From contig OX457042.1 in the NCBI GenBank assembly GCA_949752735.1, forward strand, positions 37,948,368 to 38,012,367: 64,000 nucleotides of DNA. The letters are read 5' to 3'. Below, piece after piece: positions 12,363 through 24,022 of this stretch. Source of the stretch: Lumbricus terrestris (Eukaryota > Annelida > Clitellata > Crassiclitellata > Lumbricidae). The stretch's first letter is position 1. Every line of letters starts with the position of its first letter. Both the position numbers and the translations under genes were made by a program. The notes under the pieces are model-generated. The model was not told the DNA's origin. It was given only the letters and a program-made list of their open reading frames with translations, and did no database searches.

Positions 12363-15300
12363 CTGAAAGAGAAATACAACAGCAGATGAAATCACAATCC
12401 ACCTCAAAATATCTATCGTATCTTTCTTCTCATTTTAGTCACTTCTGTAGCGCCTGAACAAATCGAAGTGCACAATGTACTAATCAGGTAACGCAGTGGT
12501 TTTCAACCTTTTTCAGGTGGCGGAACCTTTCCAAAGCGTGTATTTGCTCGCGGAACCCTTCGCGTTTCACCCGCCCAGTATATAAAGAAATACATAGCCT
12601 ACTGTATAACAGCTGTAACTTTTGAAATTACGTAGGCCTAATATTTAAATGTAGGCTACGTTACTTGCACTTCTGATATAATATATACATATGAGCGCCT
12701 CTAAGGAGTTCTCTTGAAGTGGCGCTATATAAATGTACGATTACAATTACAATTACTGTTGCAGTCTATGGTATCACAGTACTTGCTTTAGAATTCTAGA
12801 AGTGTAGGGCCAGTGCGCAAAGCACTGTCAGAGAGCAACTGCACTTCTGCTCTATTTCGCCAACAACTATCAATCCATCTGACAGACGGACAGAATATTG
12901 AGAAACAAAAATACGTTCTATTCTGGATCAGTTTTATGGACAAGTTGAATTAAAGTATTTTCAAGTCTACTGCGAAATTTTTGCCTGGTTTAGGTCGTGG
13001 ATGCATCGTAGAGAGAGACACAAGTAGGCAGATGCATAATGATTCATCTTCATCATAAAAGAATCATTGGGGGGATGGAGGGGCTCAACCGTCATGAGTG
13101 TGGTAAGTGAGAGAGATATACTCACTATATTGGGACATAGGGGCTTCAACTTATTTTGGGGAATGTCAGCTTCGTTTGCTAGTTAACCATGCATGCACCT
13201 GAAAAAGTGCTTCTGTCGCAACAATCGCACATCTGATTCTTATTTCACACATCTAATGTGATTTTCCGATAAGCAAATAGCGAGTGTTGCCTAGGTGTGT
13301 CGGTTACAGATAAATATATGCTCAAGGCTCAGCCATTACATTTGTAAAAAAATTAATGTGAATATCCACAACCTATGGGTGAGAAATTTCACCACTGGTT
13401 CTTCAAAATGAACTGATTAAATGAGGAGCTACCCAAACAAGCCGTTGGCTATAAGTGCTTAGCAAATTCTGTTTAGTCAGAACGGATCTCGAGCATACAA
13501 ATAGTTTAAAGTCAATGATAAAAAATGTTCTGTCCGACTGGACAGTTGGAAACGTAGGCAATTTATAGATTCCCACTTGATGCATGTGCCACCATTGTGC
13601 CTTCCAAAAAACATGTATTGGGAGACATAAATTATAGAAAACAGCAATACATTCACGCAATAATGTTTTTAAGCAAGAATAACTGAAGGCTGGGAAAGAA
13701 TCTATTCATTGCTGATGCTTTTAGAATTTCAGTCGATGCACTAGCATTTTTCTACCAAACTGCCGCGGAACCCCTGGCCGACCTCCGCGGAACCCAAGGG
13801 TTCCGCGGAACCCCGGTTGAAAATCACTGAGGTAACGTAATGGAAATGCTTCATTTGACGAACAGAATACATTTTAATCTTGCAGTTAAGCATTTGAATG
13901 GATATTCAGTTAAACAATTCCAGGGCATTCATCTGACGTAACAGAAGTGTTCTGTTAATAGTGGAAATTTGCAACAAAACTTCTTTCAATTCATTTTGAT
14001 CTCAGCAAGTGACAGTCGACCTAACTGCAGTTATCTTAGCAGAAACGGAAAGTGGGAGGGTGGCCTGGGTGGGACTCGTAATCACCCGAAGGTCACAAAA
14101 GAGCAATCAGCAGAAATGATAACATCAAAGCACCACAAAATGTATTCTGACCATCAGAACTGCTGAACCAAGGCGAATTGAAACGAAAGACTCAGAAGAA
14201 CATTAAGGAAGTTGTTTCAACTGATTTTAGCACTAAAGCGAAAGTTGAATGTCTTACCAAAGACTTTATGTAGGTCGTCTATATGTGGCTGACCAGGAAC
14301 GACGTTGTAGAAATGACCCTTGAGATGACCACTGGTCAGCAGATGATGAGTGACGCCGGTCAGATTGATGGCCACAATCGCCAAAGAATAGCTGTCGAAA
14401 AAAAATCAAACGACGAATTAACTTTTGCTATGTTCAATTGTTCACGGTCAACAGAGAACAATGAAACACCAGAGAACAATGAAACGCCGGAGAACAATGA
14501 AACGGCGACGAAGTGACAGATTCAATGGATCTTCACAATATTAAAACTAAAACTTTTAAAGATATTGGTCGGTAAATGACCAGCCAAGTCCTTCAGCCGA
14601 TAACTCATTGAACGCGGCAACCCTGGCCAGGGCTGTTTTTAAGGAATTTTTAGAACTGCACAACCCCTTCTTTTCCTTCCCATCCTCCGTGGTAAATTAC
14701 TTCCAATCGGATGACAATGACCTTTTTGCTAGTTTTAACTGCACAGAACTTGTGATAGAAGTGCTTTTGCAGCTGCACAAATCCCTTTAGAACTGCACAT
14801 TTTGTGTACAACTGCACATTAAAAAAAGCCCTGACCCTGGCTTTCAACATGTTGGCCCATGCTTATAAGAAAATTAAGTGGCAATCGGGGAATAACCAAC
14901 ATTATATTACACTACCTTGCCTTAATAATTTCATCCTGCCTTACCCGTATACGCCGCATCATCTTACCTTACATTACATTTCCTAATGCACGAAGTACCT
15001 TACTATAATATCTTACATCGCATTTTTTACCGACAAATTAATGATGAGTTTTGTGGTGCACCTTACTAGGCCTACATCTGATGGAAGTTTATTTCTTACC
15101 CAAATTCTTTGTGATATGAATTTTTCATGAGTTGTTGAGCGAGGCTGTTATAATGCGTCGCAAAATATCTGAAATAGTGATGACAAAGACATCAATAAAT
15201 TGCTAACATAATATAATTAATTATATACAACTCAGTGACCCAGGAAAGCCAGCTGAACAATGGTCATCCTGCATAGAGTAACAGACAGACAGACAGACAG

Positions 15301-17611
15301 ACAGACAGATAGACAGACAAATGACCGATAATAAAGACCTGGGACAAAGCGGAAACGGTGACTGATGAGCAAAGAGAGACAGCAGACAATGAGAATGATG
15401 AACCGAAAGAACGACGACAAAAGAATGAGAGACAAAGTGATAGAACCAAAGATAGAGAAACAACAATTAAGAGCAGAGACAAATGGAGATAAACTAATAA
15501 TATGATATTGTTATGTCATAAGCTGAGAAAACAATTCAATCAAATATTTGCTACCCTCGATGGAACAATCAATTAGACGACACCTGACAATGGAAATAAG
15601 ACAATGCATTGTCATTGCCATCTGAGTGCACGTCGCATCCTTTCACCCCACCCCTACTCCTTCCTCCCAATTACTGTCCGACCATTAGAGTCGTGTTTGG
15701 TTTCATGAGCAAGAGAAAGTCTATAGATGATGCAGAGCAGCACTTGACATTTTAATCTCTCACTCGCTGTAAACATTTATTTTGACGCAACTACTTCGTT
15801 TGACAATTATTTGTCAATCGACTGTGAATTCATAAAAACAACGCAAAACCGTCAGCTACTTATGCAGCGCTTCTATAGAGCAGACAATGCATAAAATACT
15901 TTGATAACCTATTGTTCTATGATTTCTATCGTCCTAGATTGTTCACTCATAGTAGTCTACCGTTCCATGGTCTAAACATGAAACAACAGACATGAAACAA
16001 CCTTTAGCGATTGGTTGTAGGCCTACCACTATAGTTTCATAATGTGTAGGCCGATAAATGAGAACTTTGTGTATAATGCATATACGACTATACATTATAG
16101 GTAGAAATAAAAGTTGGTCAAACATTAGGCGGAAGACCATGATCAAAATTCAGCCACCTGAGGGCTGACTATCAAATGAAATCGAACGAAAAGAAATGTA
16201 CATTCTACAAGTGCTCTTCTACATGACATTGTAGGTTAGAGTCCATGCATGTTAATAAAAAAACTAAATCCACTTACCCCTCACCTCCCTCATTCCCCTG
16301 CGTGCGTAATTATATGCACAGCCCGTGCAATAATTAATTATAAGATGCTATACAATGCAATATCATATGATGATGATTGCTTACACAAGATTATGTAGCG
16401 CTAATATTCCCATTCCTCTGAAGTCCGTCATTGGATCTGATCCTTGAAATCCGATCTCAGTCCATTGCTTCGAGATTCGATTCGTTAGAAGACAATCCGG
16501 CTTCAGAGACGACCACAACTAAAACAATGAACAGCAAATCATAGAATAACGTTAATCAACGCAGGATAATATGTTATTCATTCGTCCATCTTTCCGTATA
16601 CGCTCTCTCCTTCCTTCCATCATTCCTTTCTTTCTTTCTTTTCTGCTTCCATACATTCTTCATTCTTCCTTCATTCCTTCCTTCGTCATTCTTTCCGTTT
16701 TTGTTCTTCATTTCATCCGTTCCTCCTCCTTTCTTCTCTTCTTTCTTTTTTCAGTTGTTTGCTTATCATTATGACAAAGGTGTTTATTTGTAAGATCACA
16801 TGTAGAGATATACAAATACATTATCATGCAGGGGCGGATCCAGGGGGGGGGCCAATCCGGCCATGGCCCCCCCCATTTAGAAATTTCTTTATTTTTGACC
16901 AGCTATTTTGCTCGAAAAGTAGACGTGGCCCCCCTTATGAGTAGTTCCGTAGGACTTTGGCCCCCCCCTTCGAAAATTTCTGTATCCGCCCTTGTTATCA
17001 TGTACATAAGTGTACGGATGGATAGGTATATACAAATACTGTAGTTATCTGCAAATATAGCTCATTGTTTGAATGAGTTGCTGTTTAATTATAGCTAAGT
17101 ACTAAGTACTGTTTAATTAACATATCGCTGATAGAACAAATAGCCTATATAATGTGATGTGATATGATAAATATGGTATGAAATCATTTGATATAAAATT
17201 ATATGAAATGATATGAAACGTTATGAAACGATATGATATGATAGCTATTTGATCATGATATATTATATGAATGTGATATATGATTATGATATATGATATG
17301 AATGTGATATGTGATATATGATTATGATACATGTATGAATGTGATATGTGATATTTGACCATGATGTATGATATGAATGTGATATTTGATCATGATATGT
17401 GACATGAATGAAATATGAGATATTATATGTGATATATGATATGATATGATATGAAGCGATGTTGAGAGTGGCATCGCTTACAATAAGAAGGAGTTTTTCG
17501 TGCGTTGGATTGTCTGATGAGTAGGTCGTTCGTCTCAATGACTCAGCCTCTGTCTTCAGCTCATCGTAGCCGTAGATCTGCTCAAGCGACGCCGTCAGGT
17601 TGGCAGAGAAT
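12175..17611 (-). CDS. ELMOD1/2: ELMO domain-containing protein (ELMOD1/2-like), C-terminal 217 residues in five exons
   Basis: Join, minus strand: 17611-17482, 16518-16385, 15168-15100, 14391-14258, 12362-12175. Every junction has AG/GT splice sites (donors GTAAGC or GTAAGA where followed) and all phases agree, giving 654 nt with one stop. The protein contains YSSDNPTHEKLLL, then ISKQWTEIGFQGSDPMTDFR and GMG, then YSLAIVAINLTG, GHFYNVVPG and YEFDKFWFTERP. This matches the C-terminal ELMO domain of ELMOD1/ELMOD2. Those proteins are GTPase-activating proteins for ARF/ARL2-type GTPases, and the W-x3-IGFQG...DPxTDFRGxG segment holds the conserved arginine needed for GAP activity. Vertebrate members are about 290-335 residues, so roughly 75-115 N-terminal residues are in upstream exons that I could not find. 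The introns carry a hAT element, a MITE and microsatellites. Paralogue identity is uncertain. Confidence 0.88.
12494..13829. mobile_element. hAT-like non-autonomous DNA transposon with perfect 8-bp TSD
   Basis: The left end CAGTGGTTTTCAACC and the right end GGTTGAAAATCACTG are inverted repeats with one mismatch; further inside, both carry GCGGAACC motifs. AGGTAACG flanks both sides (12486-12493 and 13830-13837), a perfect 8-bp target duplication typical of hAT. The 1336-bp body has no transposase ORF, and an L2-like tail sits inside at about 12693-12758. The element lies in the last ELMOD-like intron. Confidence 0.9.
12693..12758 (+). mobile_element. L2-like LINE 3' tail
   Basis: GAGCGCCTCT, AGGAGTTCTCTTGAAGTGGC and GCTATATAAATG, followed by ATTACA repeats. 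It is nearly identical to the tail of the LINE ending at about 28632. Confidence 0.75.
14258..14391 (-). CDS. ELMOD1/2: ELMOD-like exon d
   Basis: Acceptor TTTTTTTCGACAG and donor TTTG|GTAAGA. It encodes YSLAIVAINLTGVTHHLL, then TSGHLKGHFYNVVPGQPHI, then DDLHKVF. This is the central hydrophobic helix and HFYN-P segment of the ELMO domain. Confidence 0.92.
15100..15168 (-). CDS. ELMOD1/2: ELMOD-like exon c, 69-bp microexon
   Basis: Acceptor TATTTCAG and donor GG|GTAAGA bound 69 nt encoding YFATHYNSLAQQLMKNSY followed by HKEFG. It corresponds to the YF...H...G linker of ELMOD2. It begins with the third base of a valine codon and ends with two bases of glycine, matching both neighbours. Confidence 0.88.
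15280..15322. repeat. GACA microsatellite
   Basis: CAGA/GACA tetranucleotide run just downstream of ELMOD-like exon c, outside any exon. Confidence 0.85.
15323..16384. other. ELMOD-like intron, upstream of 15168, no other gene
   Basis: Intronic sequence between the exons ending at 16385 and beginning at 15168. Nothing recognisable apart from AT-rich unique sequence. Confidence 0.6.
16385..16518 (-). CDS. ELMOD1/2: ELMOD-like exon b, GAP-motif exon
   Basis: Acceptor TGTTTTAG precedes TTGTGG; donor CTTGT|GTAAGC. It encodes LWSSLKPDCLLTNR, then ISKQWTEIGFQGSDPMTDFR, then GMGILALHNLV. This holds the family signature with the GAP arginine in TDFR. Confidence 0.93.
16600..16755. repeat. Pyrimidine-rich TTCC/TTCT tract in ELMOD-like intron
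   Basis: Degenerate CTTCC/TTTCT repeats with strong strand asymmetry, between ELMOD-like exons a and b. Confidence 0.7.
16829..16994. mobile_element. Small hAT-like MITE with perfect 8-bp TSD
   Basis: Starts CAGGGGCGGATCCAGG and ends CTGTATCCGCCCTTG (imperfect inverted ends). TTATCATG flanks both sides (16821-16828 and 16995-17002). The interior has long G and C runs (GGCCCCCCC) that can pair. It lies in the ELMOD-like intron. Confidence 0.88.
17140..17460. repeat. Degenerate ATATGA/TGATAT repeat block
   Basis: About 320 bp of GATATGA, GAATGTGATAT and TGATCATGATAT units ending about 20 bp beyond the donor of ELMOD-like exon a. Short ORFs over it are repeat artefacts. Confidence 0.8.
17482..17611 (-). 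CDS. ELMOD1/2: ELMOD-like exon a (first recovered)
   Basis: Acceptor GCTGTAG precedes 17611 and donor ATT|GTAAGC follows 17482. After one base completing a split codon it reads FSANLTASLEQIYGYDELKT and continues through RRTTYSSDNPTHEKLLLI. In ELMOD proteins this is the segment just before the ELMO domain. Upstream exons are required because it starts mid-codon. Confidence 0.87.
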
Positions 17612-18470
17612 CTACAGCATGTATAGAAGAGGAACTATACAGTATATGGAAGAGAAACGCACCCAATACAGAGTCAGATTTAAGTTTAATGCACTAAATG
17701 ACTACAGTCGTAAAAAATAGATCGTTCAATGAGTCGATGATAATATTATTCTGACTCTGCTCGTAAGACTGCAAGAGTGAAGACAATGTGTCAACCATGT
17801 CTATGCGATCGTGACACAAAGGCAGATCTATAGACGTCATTGTGCCTCTTAACAGGCAATCGTCTTCTAACAACTGACACCACTTATGTAGCTCTAGAAC
17901 TCGGAGACACGGCTTTCAACAAATGCACGCCTAAGTGCACTGTTACAGCCAGACACCCACAGCTTTGTTTTCATGGTAACGCTCAACAACCTATTGAGTC
18001 AGTAGAGTCTAATTATACGTCAAATAAAACCAACTGTAGTTCAACCACTGGACAAATACAAGGTCTTAGCAACTGCTTCCCTGCTTTAGGCCTACTTACT
18101 TACCTACTATGGTTTGCAAGAATCGTCGTATTGCATTATAATTTCAGTCAATCATTGACGGATTTGCAGGAGCTAGGAAATAGACGGTGGGTCTATAAAT
18201 TAGTCAAAGCAGTTTTGACGACCTGAAAGAAGTGAGTGGCTATTTCCACCTCTCTGTAGACTTCAAGACGCCAACATTTCGAACATTTCGTGGACAGTTT
18301 TTAATCAGTCCATGCATGTATGCCAGATTCTCTTCCCTTACTTGGCCTCTTTATCGGAGCTGAACGCATTATCGTAGGCTATAGGCCTACTTCTTCGCTT
18401 CAGTTTCCCTATTTTCTTCTCCTCTATTTTCCTTAGCTGTCATCTCCTTTACATTATTAATTGAGCAATG
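17612..18470. other. No exon recognised upstream of ELMOD-like exon a
   Basis: This should be ELMOD-like intron or 5' sequence. A 128-codon open stretch at 17840-18226 (+) shows no family resemblance and is not supported as a gene. Confidence 0.5.
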
Positions 18471-18478
18471 GCCACTGA

Positions 18479-18763
18479 CAGTGGCGGCGCCAGGATTTCA
18501 GTTTCGAGGGGGCTGAAGCCTCGCGGCGAAAATTTCACATTTTCATCCGTAAAAATTTCTGACGACCTTTTTTTAGTCATCGACCGAAATCTCATGAAAA
18601 TTTTCCATTTTCGCCGCCAAAATTTCTGACGACCTTTTTTTTAGTCGTCAGCCGAAAATCGTGGATTTTTCAATGTAAAAAATTCGGATGGCCATTTTTT
18701 CAGGGGGCTGAGCCTCTTGTAGGGGGGAGCTTAGCCCCCCAGCCCCCTCTAGCGCCGCCACTG
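18479..18763. mobile_element. hAT-like MITE (CAGTGGCGGCGCC family) with perfect 8-bp TSD
   Basis: The left end CAGTGGCGGCGCCAGGATTT and the right end AGCGCCGCCACTG are inverted. GCCACTGA flanks both sides (18471-18478 and 18764-18771). The interior has paired GGGGGCTGAAGCCTC and GGGGCTGAGCC motifs and two direct copies of TTTCTGACGACCTTTTTTT. A second left end is at 62174. Confidence 0.9.
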
Positions 18764-19458
18764 GCCACTGAAATCAGTTTAGCTGAAAGCGCAATTGCTC
18801 TAAAGTCTAAAGATGACCGCCCCCCATCAGGTGGGTGTGTTCTATAGTGACACTGTACATTTCCTATGCTCATCTTTGTGAATGACTGAACAGTGTGTCT
18901 TTTGCTGAAAAGACCCTTGCCATAATGTGCTAACACGTAGGCCTAACGTCACAGTCCTCCTATAACTGTTTATTATAGGGCCTACCGTCTAATATTCATT
19001 TCAGCTATCATTTAACGGCGTTTAACTCGCGTTTTCTGTTGTACTTTTGTAGGGTCAAACGATGAACAGATAAAAATAAAACTGCTTTGACTAATTTATA
19101 GACGTATACCGTCTATTTCCTAGCTGACGATGTTAAAGCGATGCCAGATAAATAGGAATTGACCGCAAATTTTATGTCGTGGACGAAATAGAAACTGAAA
19201 ATTGGGGTTGGTTTTTTCGAAGGTGAATTTCATCGGGAGCTTCAAAGGAAAAAATGTCTGATGACAGTGATGAGTATAGTTTTGTCTTCTGAAAACCAGA
19301 GATTGATGACACATTTCAGCACACATTCATTGTCTGGTGTGGCGATTCCCAACATTTCCATACTTTAATGATTTAATCATTGCCAGTTGATTCTTAGTTT
19401 AATTACGAGAAGTAGGCCTACATCACGCGAAGGATCTAATCGAAGCAACGGTCAAATA

Positions 19459-22390
19459 GGGGAGGTGGGGGCAAGAGTGGCATAAAGTCACAAAATGTGG
19501 AATAAAATTTGCAGTATTAAACTTATCAAGATGAAACTTGTTTTGCAGTGTAGCTAGATCATCGGTGCATCCATAAAATTGTTTAAATTGCTACTGGATA
19601 CGACTTCTTCTTCAAAATCTGGCTTGAGGTGGAGACACCCAAAAGGCCACTCTTGCCCCACCATGTGGGGCATGAATATCATGCCACTTTTACCCCTTGT
19701 TGAGGGCAAGATTGGCATGCCCTTCGTACCCCCCAGAGACAGCAACATGCATGTAGACTTCGTTTTCAACAATTTTACTTTACAACAATAAGCAGGAATT
19801 TATGTTTTACATTTTAAATCGGACTATTACACACATAAATGCATAGTGTAATGAGAAGCTACCTCCCTGAAATTCCTCAAGTACCGGTTTCGCTAAGCAA
19901 TCTACATGTAGCATTGGCACTCTGTATTAAGCTTGAATCACAAAAATCACAACAATGTTAAATATTTTCTGACATTTAGTCAAAAGACAAAAGTCTTAGT
20001 CAGTAAACAACAAAGAAAAAGCACACAAGAGATAAGTCTATGGTGACTTTTAATTTTCTGTGTTTTAAATGCATTTTTTATTTATCGGCTTCCATTGTCA
20101 TTCCATTTTCAGGTACCTGCCATCGCAGAAGGTAGCCCCCTCTTTGCTCCATCTTATGCACGTTTTCTCTATAGACTTGCTTTGCACGCACTTGCCTTCA
20201 TGCAGCATTGCTAAATATTCGCAGCTTCTTTTACGCTTGCCAGCAGCACTATAGGCAGAAGAACCTGTCGTCTGTCGATGTCTTTTCTGAAGAAAAGAAT
20301 TAGACGTCAAGCCTTTACATGAAGCCACTTTATTTCTAAACGCTGCTTTACTTGCCTGAATTTCTCACAGGTGAGGATATGCTGAGTATCATCGGTATCT
20401 CTTTCTGAATTTCTTCGCAGATGAGCAATCATTGAGCATAGGCTGAGAGTCAGTGGCAGCACTGTTCTGAATGTCATCATAGGTGAAAATTGGCTAAGCC
20501 CATTGGTAGCCTATCATGTTTACATTTCCTGGAACGACCAGACAGGAGAAGTTTTTTTTTCTCTCTCATCACTTATCTCAATTTCGTCAAAGAAAAATGT
20601 GGGCAGTTGATACTCTTATATGATTTTTTTCAAAAGTAGGTGCTACCTTAATATTGATTGCACTATCTTGTGTTTTGACTTCTCAGTTGTAAGTGCTCGC
20701 AGGTTCCCCAAGACAGCACGCTGGTTGAGCACGGAGCTCTGGTTTTCCGGGGCGATTTGAGATTTACATTGATTCTTTGAATTCTGATGAAGTTCCAAGT
20801 TTTCTTTTCATCATAAACATTTGGAACCTTTTCACTTTCGTGTCCTGTTTTAAAGTTGCCACTGTATAATATGGGCTATATTGGTGCTGCCTTTCCTGAT
20901 TATGTATTCTCAACCAAAGTCCGTGACTTTGGTGTCGCTCTGGACCAAGAGCTCACTTTTACTCCACACATTCACTCACTCAGCCAACTGCGTCAACTAC
21001 GCACTGTTGCTCGCTCGCTTACTCCTATATACTGTTGCTGCAACCCGTGTCCATTTTTTCGTTACCATCAGACTTGACTACTGTTGCTCTTTCTATGCTT
21101 GCTAGGGCAGCACGCTGGTTGAGCACGGAAGAGTACCTGTCTGAGTTGCCTTGATCTCTACCCGCCAAATTGGCCCCATATCCAAATTCAGCCATTATCT
21201 CCAGCTATATGCTTGACGTTCTCAACTATAGTTCCTGTCAAGCAGCAAATAGAGAATAGGATCTCTACCCTAGTCTGGCACTGCCTGCTACAGGCCTTGC
21301 TTCTTCTTACCTTTGAGAGCTCTGTAACTCTACTCTTAGTGCTCGCTACTTCCGCTCTATAGTTCAATTGAAAAGTCTGTTCTCGTTCCCTCTTTGCTCG
21401 TGGCCTACTTCTACTATATATATGCATCAACCTGGAATGGCCTTCCTCTGACACTCTGCTCTCTTTCTAAAAGTCATTCTTAGGCTTTCCTCTCTCATCT
21501 TAAGACAGCTTTATTTGGCCGCGCTGAGGTTGGGAGTGCCTCTGAGTAGTCACCACGAAGAGGCACTATACAAATGCATTTAATGAATGAATATCCTGTT
21601 GAAGTTTCTTCACTTTTTGGTATAAAGGCATGCACAAAGCTAGGATTCCAATGGCTTAGGTCAATAGCTTGAAATTCCATGCTTTATCATTGTCTTGCAT
21701 TTCGAAAAATCTCCACTATAGACGCCATTTTCATGGCATGGCACAATACTTCGTCAGTGTGACTTTCTAGCTGAGTTTACGCTTATACATGTATATAACG
21801 TTGAATCACATAGTACATTATGCACAACGCCAAAGTGCCAACCAATTAATAAACTAATATACCGGTAGGATACCTGTGGACAAAACTGGCATACCGCTGG
21901 GGCAGAACTGGCAGACTGCTGGGGGCAAAACTGCCATACCACTGGGGCAAAAGTGTCAGTGATGGGGCAATAATGGCACGTAAACCGGGGGTAAGAGTGG
22001 CATACAATGCTACTTTTGCCCCGATTTTGGTGCTCATAATTACGAGTATCTATCAACATTAATGCGTTGCCCAATTTCTTAGAACTTTTAGCATTTAAAA
22101 GAACACATATTCCTGCATAATACAAAGTAAAACTTTAACAATTGCGATCTTAATACTGAAAGTGACCAACATATTTGTGATACTCACGAGAGTTGCAAAT
22201 AACGCGAAAAATCGAAAAAATGATATAAAATTTTTACCATTCAACTTTTGGAAACTCTCGCCTTATGAAAACATAACACTTAATGATAGTCTATGTTCGC
22301 ACTAGGTAAAGGTTTCAGAAAATAAGTACATACTTCGGAAGTGGGGATGCCACTCTTACCCTACCCTGCCACTTTTGCACCACTTACCCC
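19459..22390. mobile_element. TA-flanked element with GGGG...GTGGCA terminal motifs, host to a LINE fragment
   Basis: The left end is GGGGAGGTGGGGGCAAGAGTGG (first 20 bases matter) and the right end, reversed, begins GGGGTAAGTGGTGCAAAAGT. Both are flanked by TA (19457-19458 and 22391-22392). Subterminal copies of GGGGCAAAAGTG / GGCATGCC-like motifs cluster at 19640-19735 and 21875-22025 and could be transposase binding sites. A minus-strand open stretch at 20098-20328 could be decayed transposase but has no recognised motif. An L2-like LINE fragment occupies about 20700-21592. Confidence 0.55.
20700..21592 (+). pseudogene. L2-like LINE ORF2 C-terminal fragment and 3' tail
   Basis: It contains VRDFGVALDQELTFTPHIHS, a post-catalytic segment typical of L2/CR1-like reverse transcriptases. 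It continues, frameshifted, through RLDYC-like sequence and a WNGLPLTL motif. It ends in GTGCCTCTGAGTAGT...GCACTATACAAATGCATTTA and an AATG tail. A 22-bp direct repeat starting CAGCACGCTGGTTGAGCACG occurs at 20714 and 21108. Confidence 0.75.
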
Positions 22391-22392
22391 TA

Positions 22393-22905
22393 TACCAAAC
22401 ACGAAACTAAAGATATGCGGTAGATGCATAAAATTATTTACGAGGCTATCAATTGGGAGAGGGGTGATGTGAAAGTCGAAATATAGAAATGTGTTAATGA
22501 GGCATTCAGACAAGATCTTGCACGAAACCGTAACCGCACATGTAGTATATAGGCCTACATGTTTAATTATGCAACTCATGACGCAGCGCTGCTTGTCGCA
22601 CATGCATGTATTTCTGTAGAAGCAGACGATCGACATAATATTTGCAGAACATTGTTAAGACTAAACACTGCATAGTTCACTTCTTATCTTCTTTCCTGCA
22701 TGATATTAGAATTAGACGTAGATTGGTCAACAGTCAGCAATGACCTGCAGCTGATGAGCGACCGATCCTCGTAATAGAAAGACATGTAATAGACACTCAT
22801 GACATGACATGTTATATGATGGTCTGACCGATGGACGGTGAAGCACTTGCGCTCATGCAGCCTCTGCATGAAGTGATGAAGACTATAAAGTGACAGACTA
22901 TCAAC
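22393..22905. other. No gene seen
   Basis: Unique AT-rich sequence between the TA-flanked element and the 36-bp minisatellite. No supportable ORF or repeat. Confidence 0.5.
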
Positions 22906-23877
22906 GTTGATGTTAATGGAAACAGAGTATCAACATTCGTCGTTGATATTAATGGAAACAGAGCATCAACGGTCGTCGTTGATATTAATGGAAACAGAGT
23001 ATCAACGGTCGTCGTTGATATTAATGGAAACAGAGTATCAACATTCGTCGTTGATATTAATGGAAACAGAGTATCAACGGTCGTCGTTGATATTAATGGA
23101 AACAGAGTATCAACGGTCGTCGTTGATATTAATGGAAAGAGAGTATCAACGGTCGTCGTTGATATTAATGGAAACAGAGTATCAACGGTCGTCGTTGATA
23201 TTAATGGAAACAGAGTATCAACGGTCGTCGTTGATATTAATGGAAACAGAGTATCAACATTCGTCGTTGATATTAATGGAAACAGAGTATCAACATTCGT
23301 CGTTGATATTAATGGAAACAGAGTATAAACGGTCGTCGTTGATGTTAATGGAAACAGAGTATCAACGGTCGTCGTTGATATTAATGGAAACAGAGTATCA
23401 ACATTCGTCGTTGATATTAATGGAAACAGAGTATCAACGGTCGTCGTTGATATTAATGGAAAGAGAGTATCAACGGTCGTCGTTGATATTAATGGAAACA
23501 GAGTATCAACGGTCGTCGTTGATATTAATGGAAACAGAGTATCAACGGTCGTCGTTGATATTAATGGAAACAGAGTATCAACGGTCGTCGTTGATATTAA
23601 TGGAAACAGAGTATCAACGGTCGTCGTTGATGTTAATGGAAACAGAGTATCAACGGTCGTCGTTGATGTTAATGGAAACAGAGTATCAACGGTCGTCGTT
23701 GATATTAATGGAAACAGAGTATAAACGGTCGTCGTTGATATTAATGGAAACAGAGTATCAACGGTCGTCGTTGATGTTAATGGAAACAGAGTATCAACGG
23801 TCGTCGTTGATGTTAATGGAAACAGAGTATCAACGGTCGTCGTTGATGTTAATGGAAACAGAGTTCCATCGATTAAT
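22906..23877. repeat. 36-bp minisatellite, 27 units, open in one frame
   Basis: GTTGATATTAATGGAAACAG followed by AGTATCAACGGTCGTC repeats at exact 36-bp spacing from 22906 to 23842. Variants alternate: ACATTCGTC versus ACGGTCGTC, AAGAGAG versus AACAGAG, GATGTT versus GATATT. Because 36 is a multiple of three, one frame stays open and encodes MLMETEYQRSSL repeats. This continues into polyalanine to make a 405-codon ORF (22907-24124). Confidence 0.95.
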
Positions 23878-23943
23878 GGCGACTGCAGGAGATGAAGACG
23901 GTCAACGACGAGACGACATGAAAAGACACTCAGCAGCAGCAGC

Positions 23944-23982
<39 letters not shown>

Positions 23983-23988
23983 AGCAGC

Positions 23989-24022
<34 letters not shown>

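Noticed and set aside
17840..18226. 128-codon ORF as a separate gene
   Set aside because: No domain, unconvincing composition, and it lies on the opposite strand of a probable ELMOD-like intron.
20098..20328. 76-codon minus-strand ORF as a transposase
   Set aside because: No catalytic or zinc-finger motif could be identified, so it is only mentioned within the TA-flanked element.
22906..23877. CRISPR-like array because of regular 36-bp periodicity
   Set aside because: Units are contiguous with no unique spacers, and the sequence is eukaryotic; it is a minisatellite.
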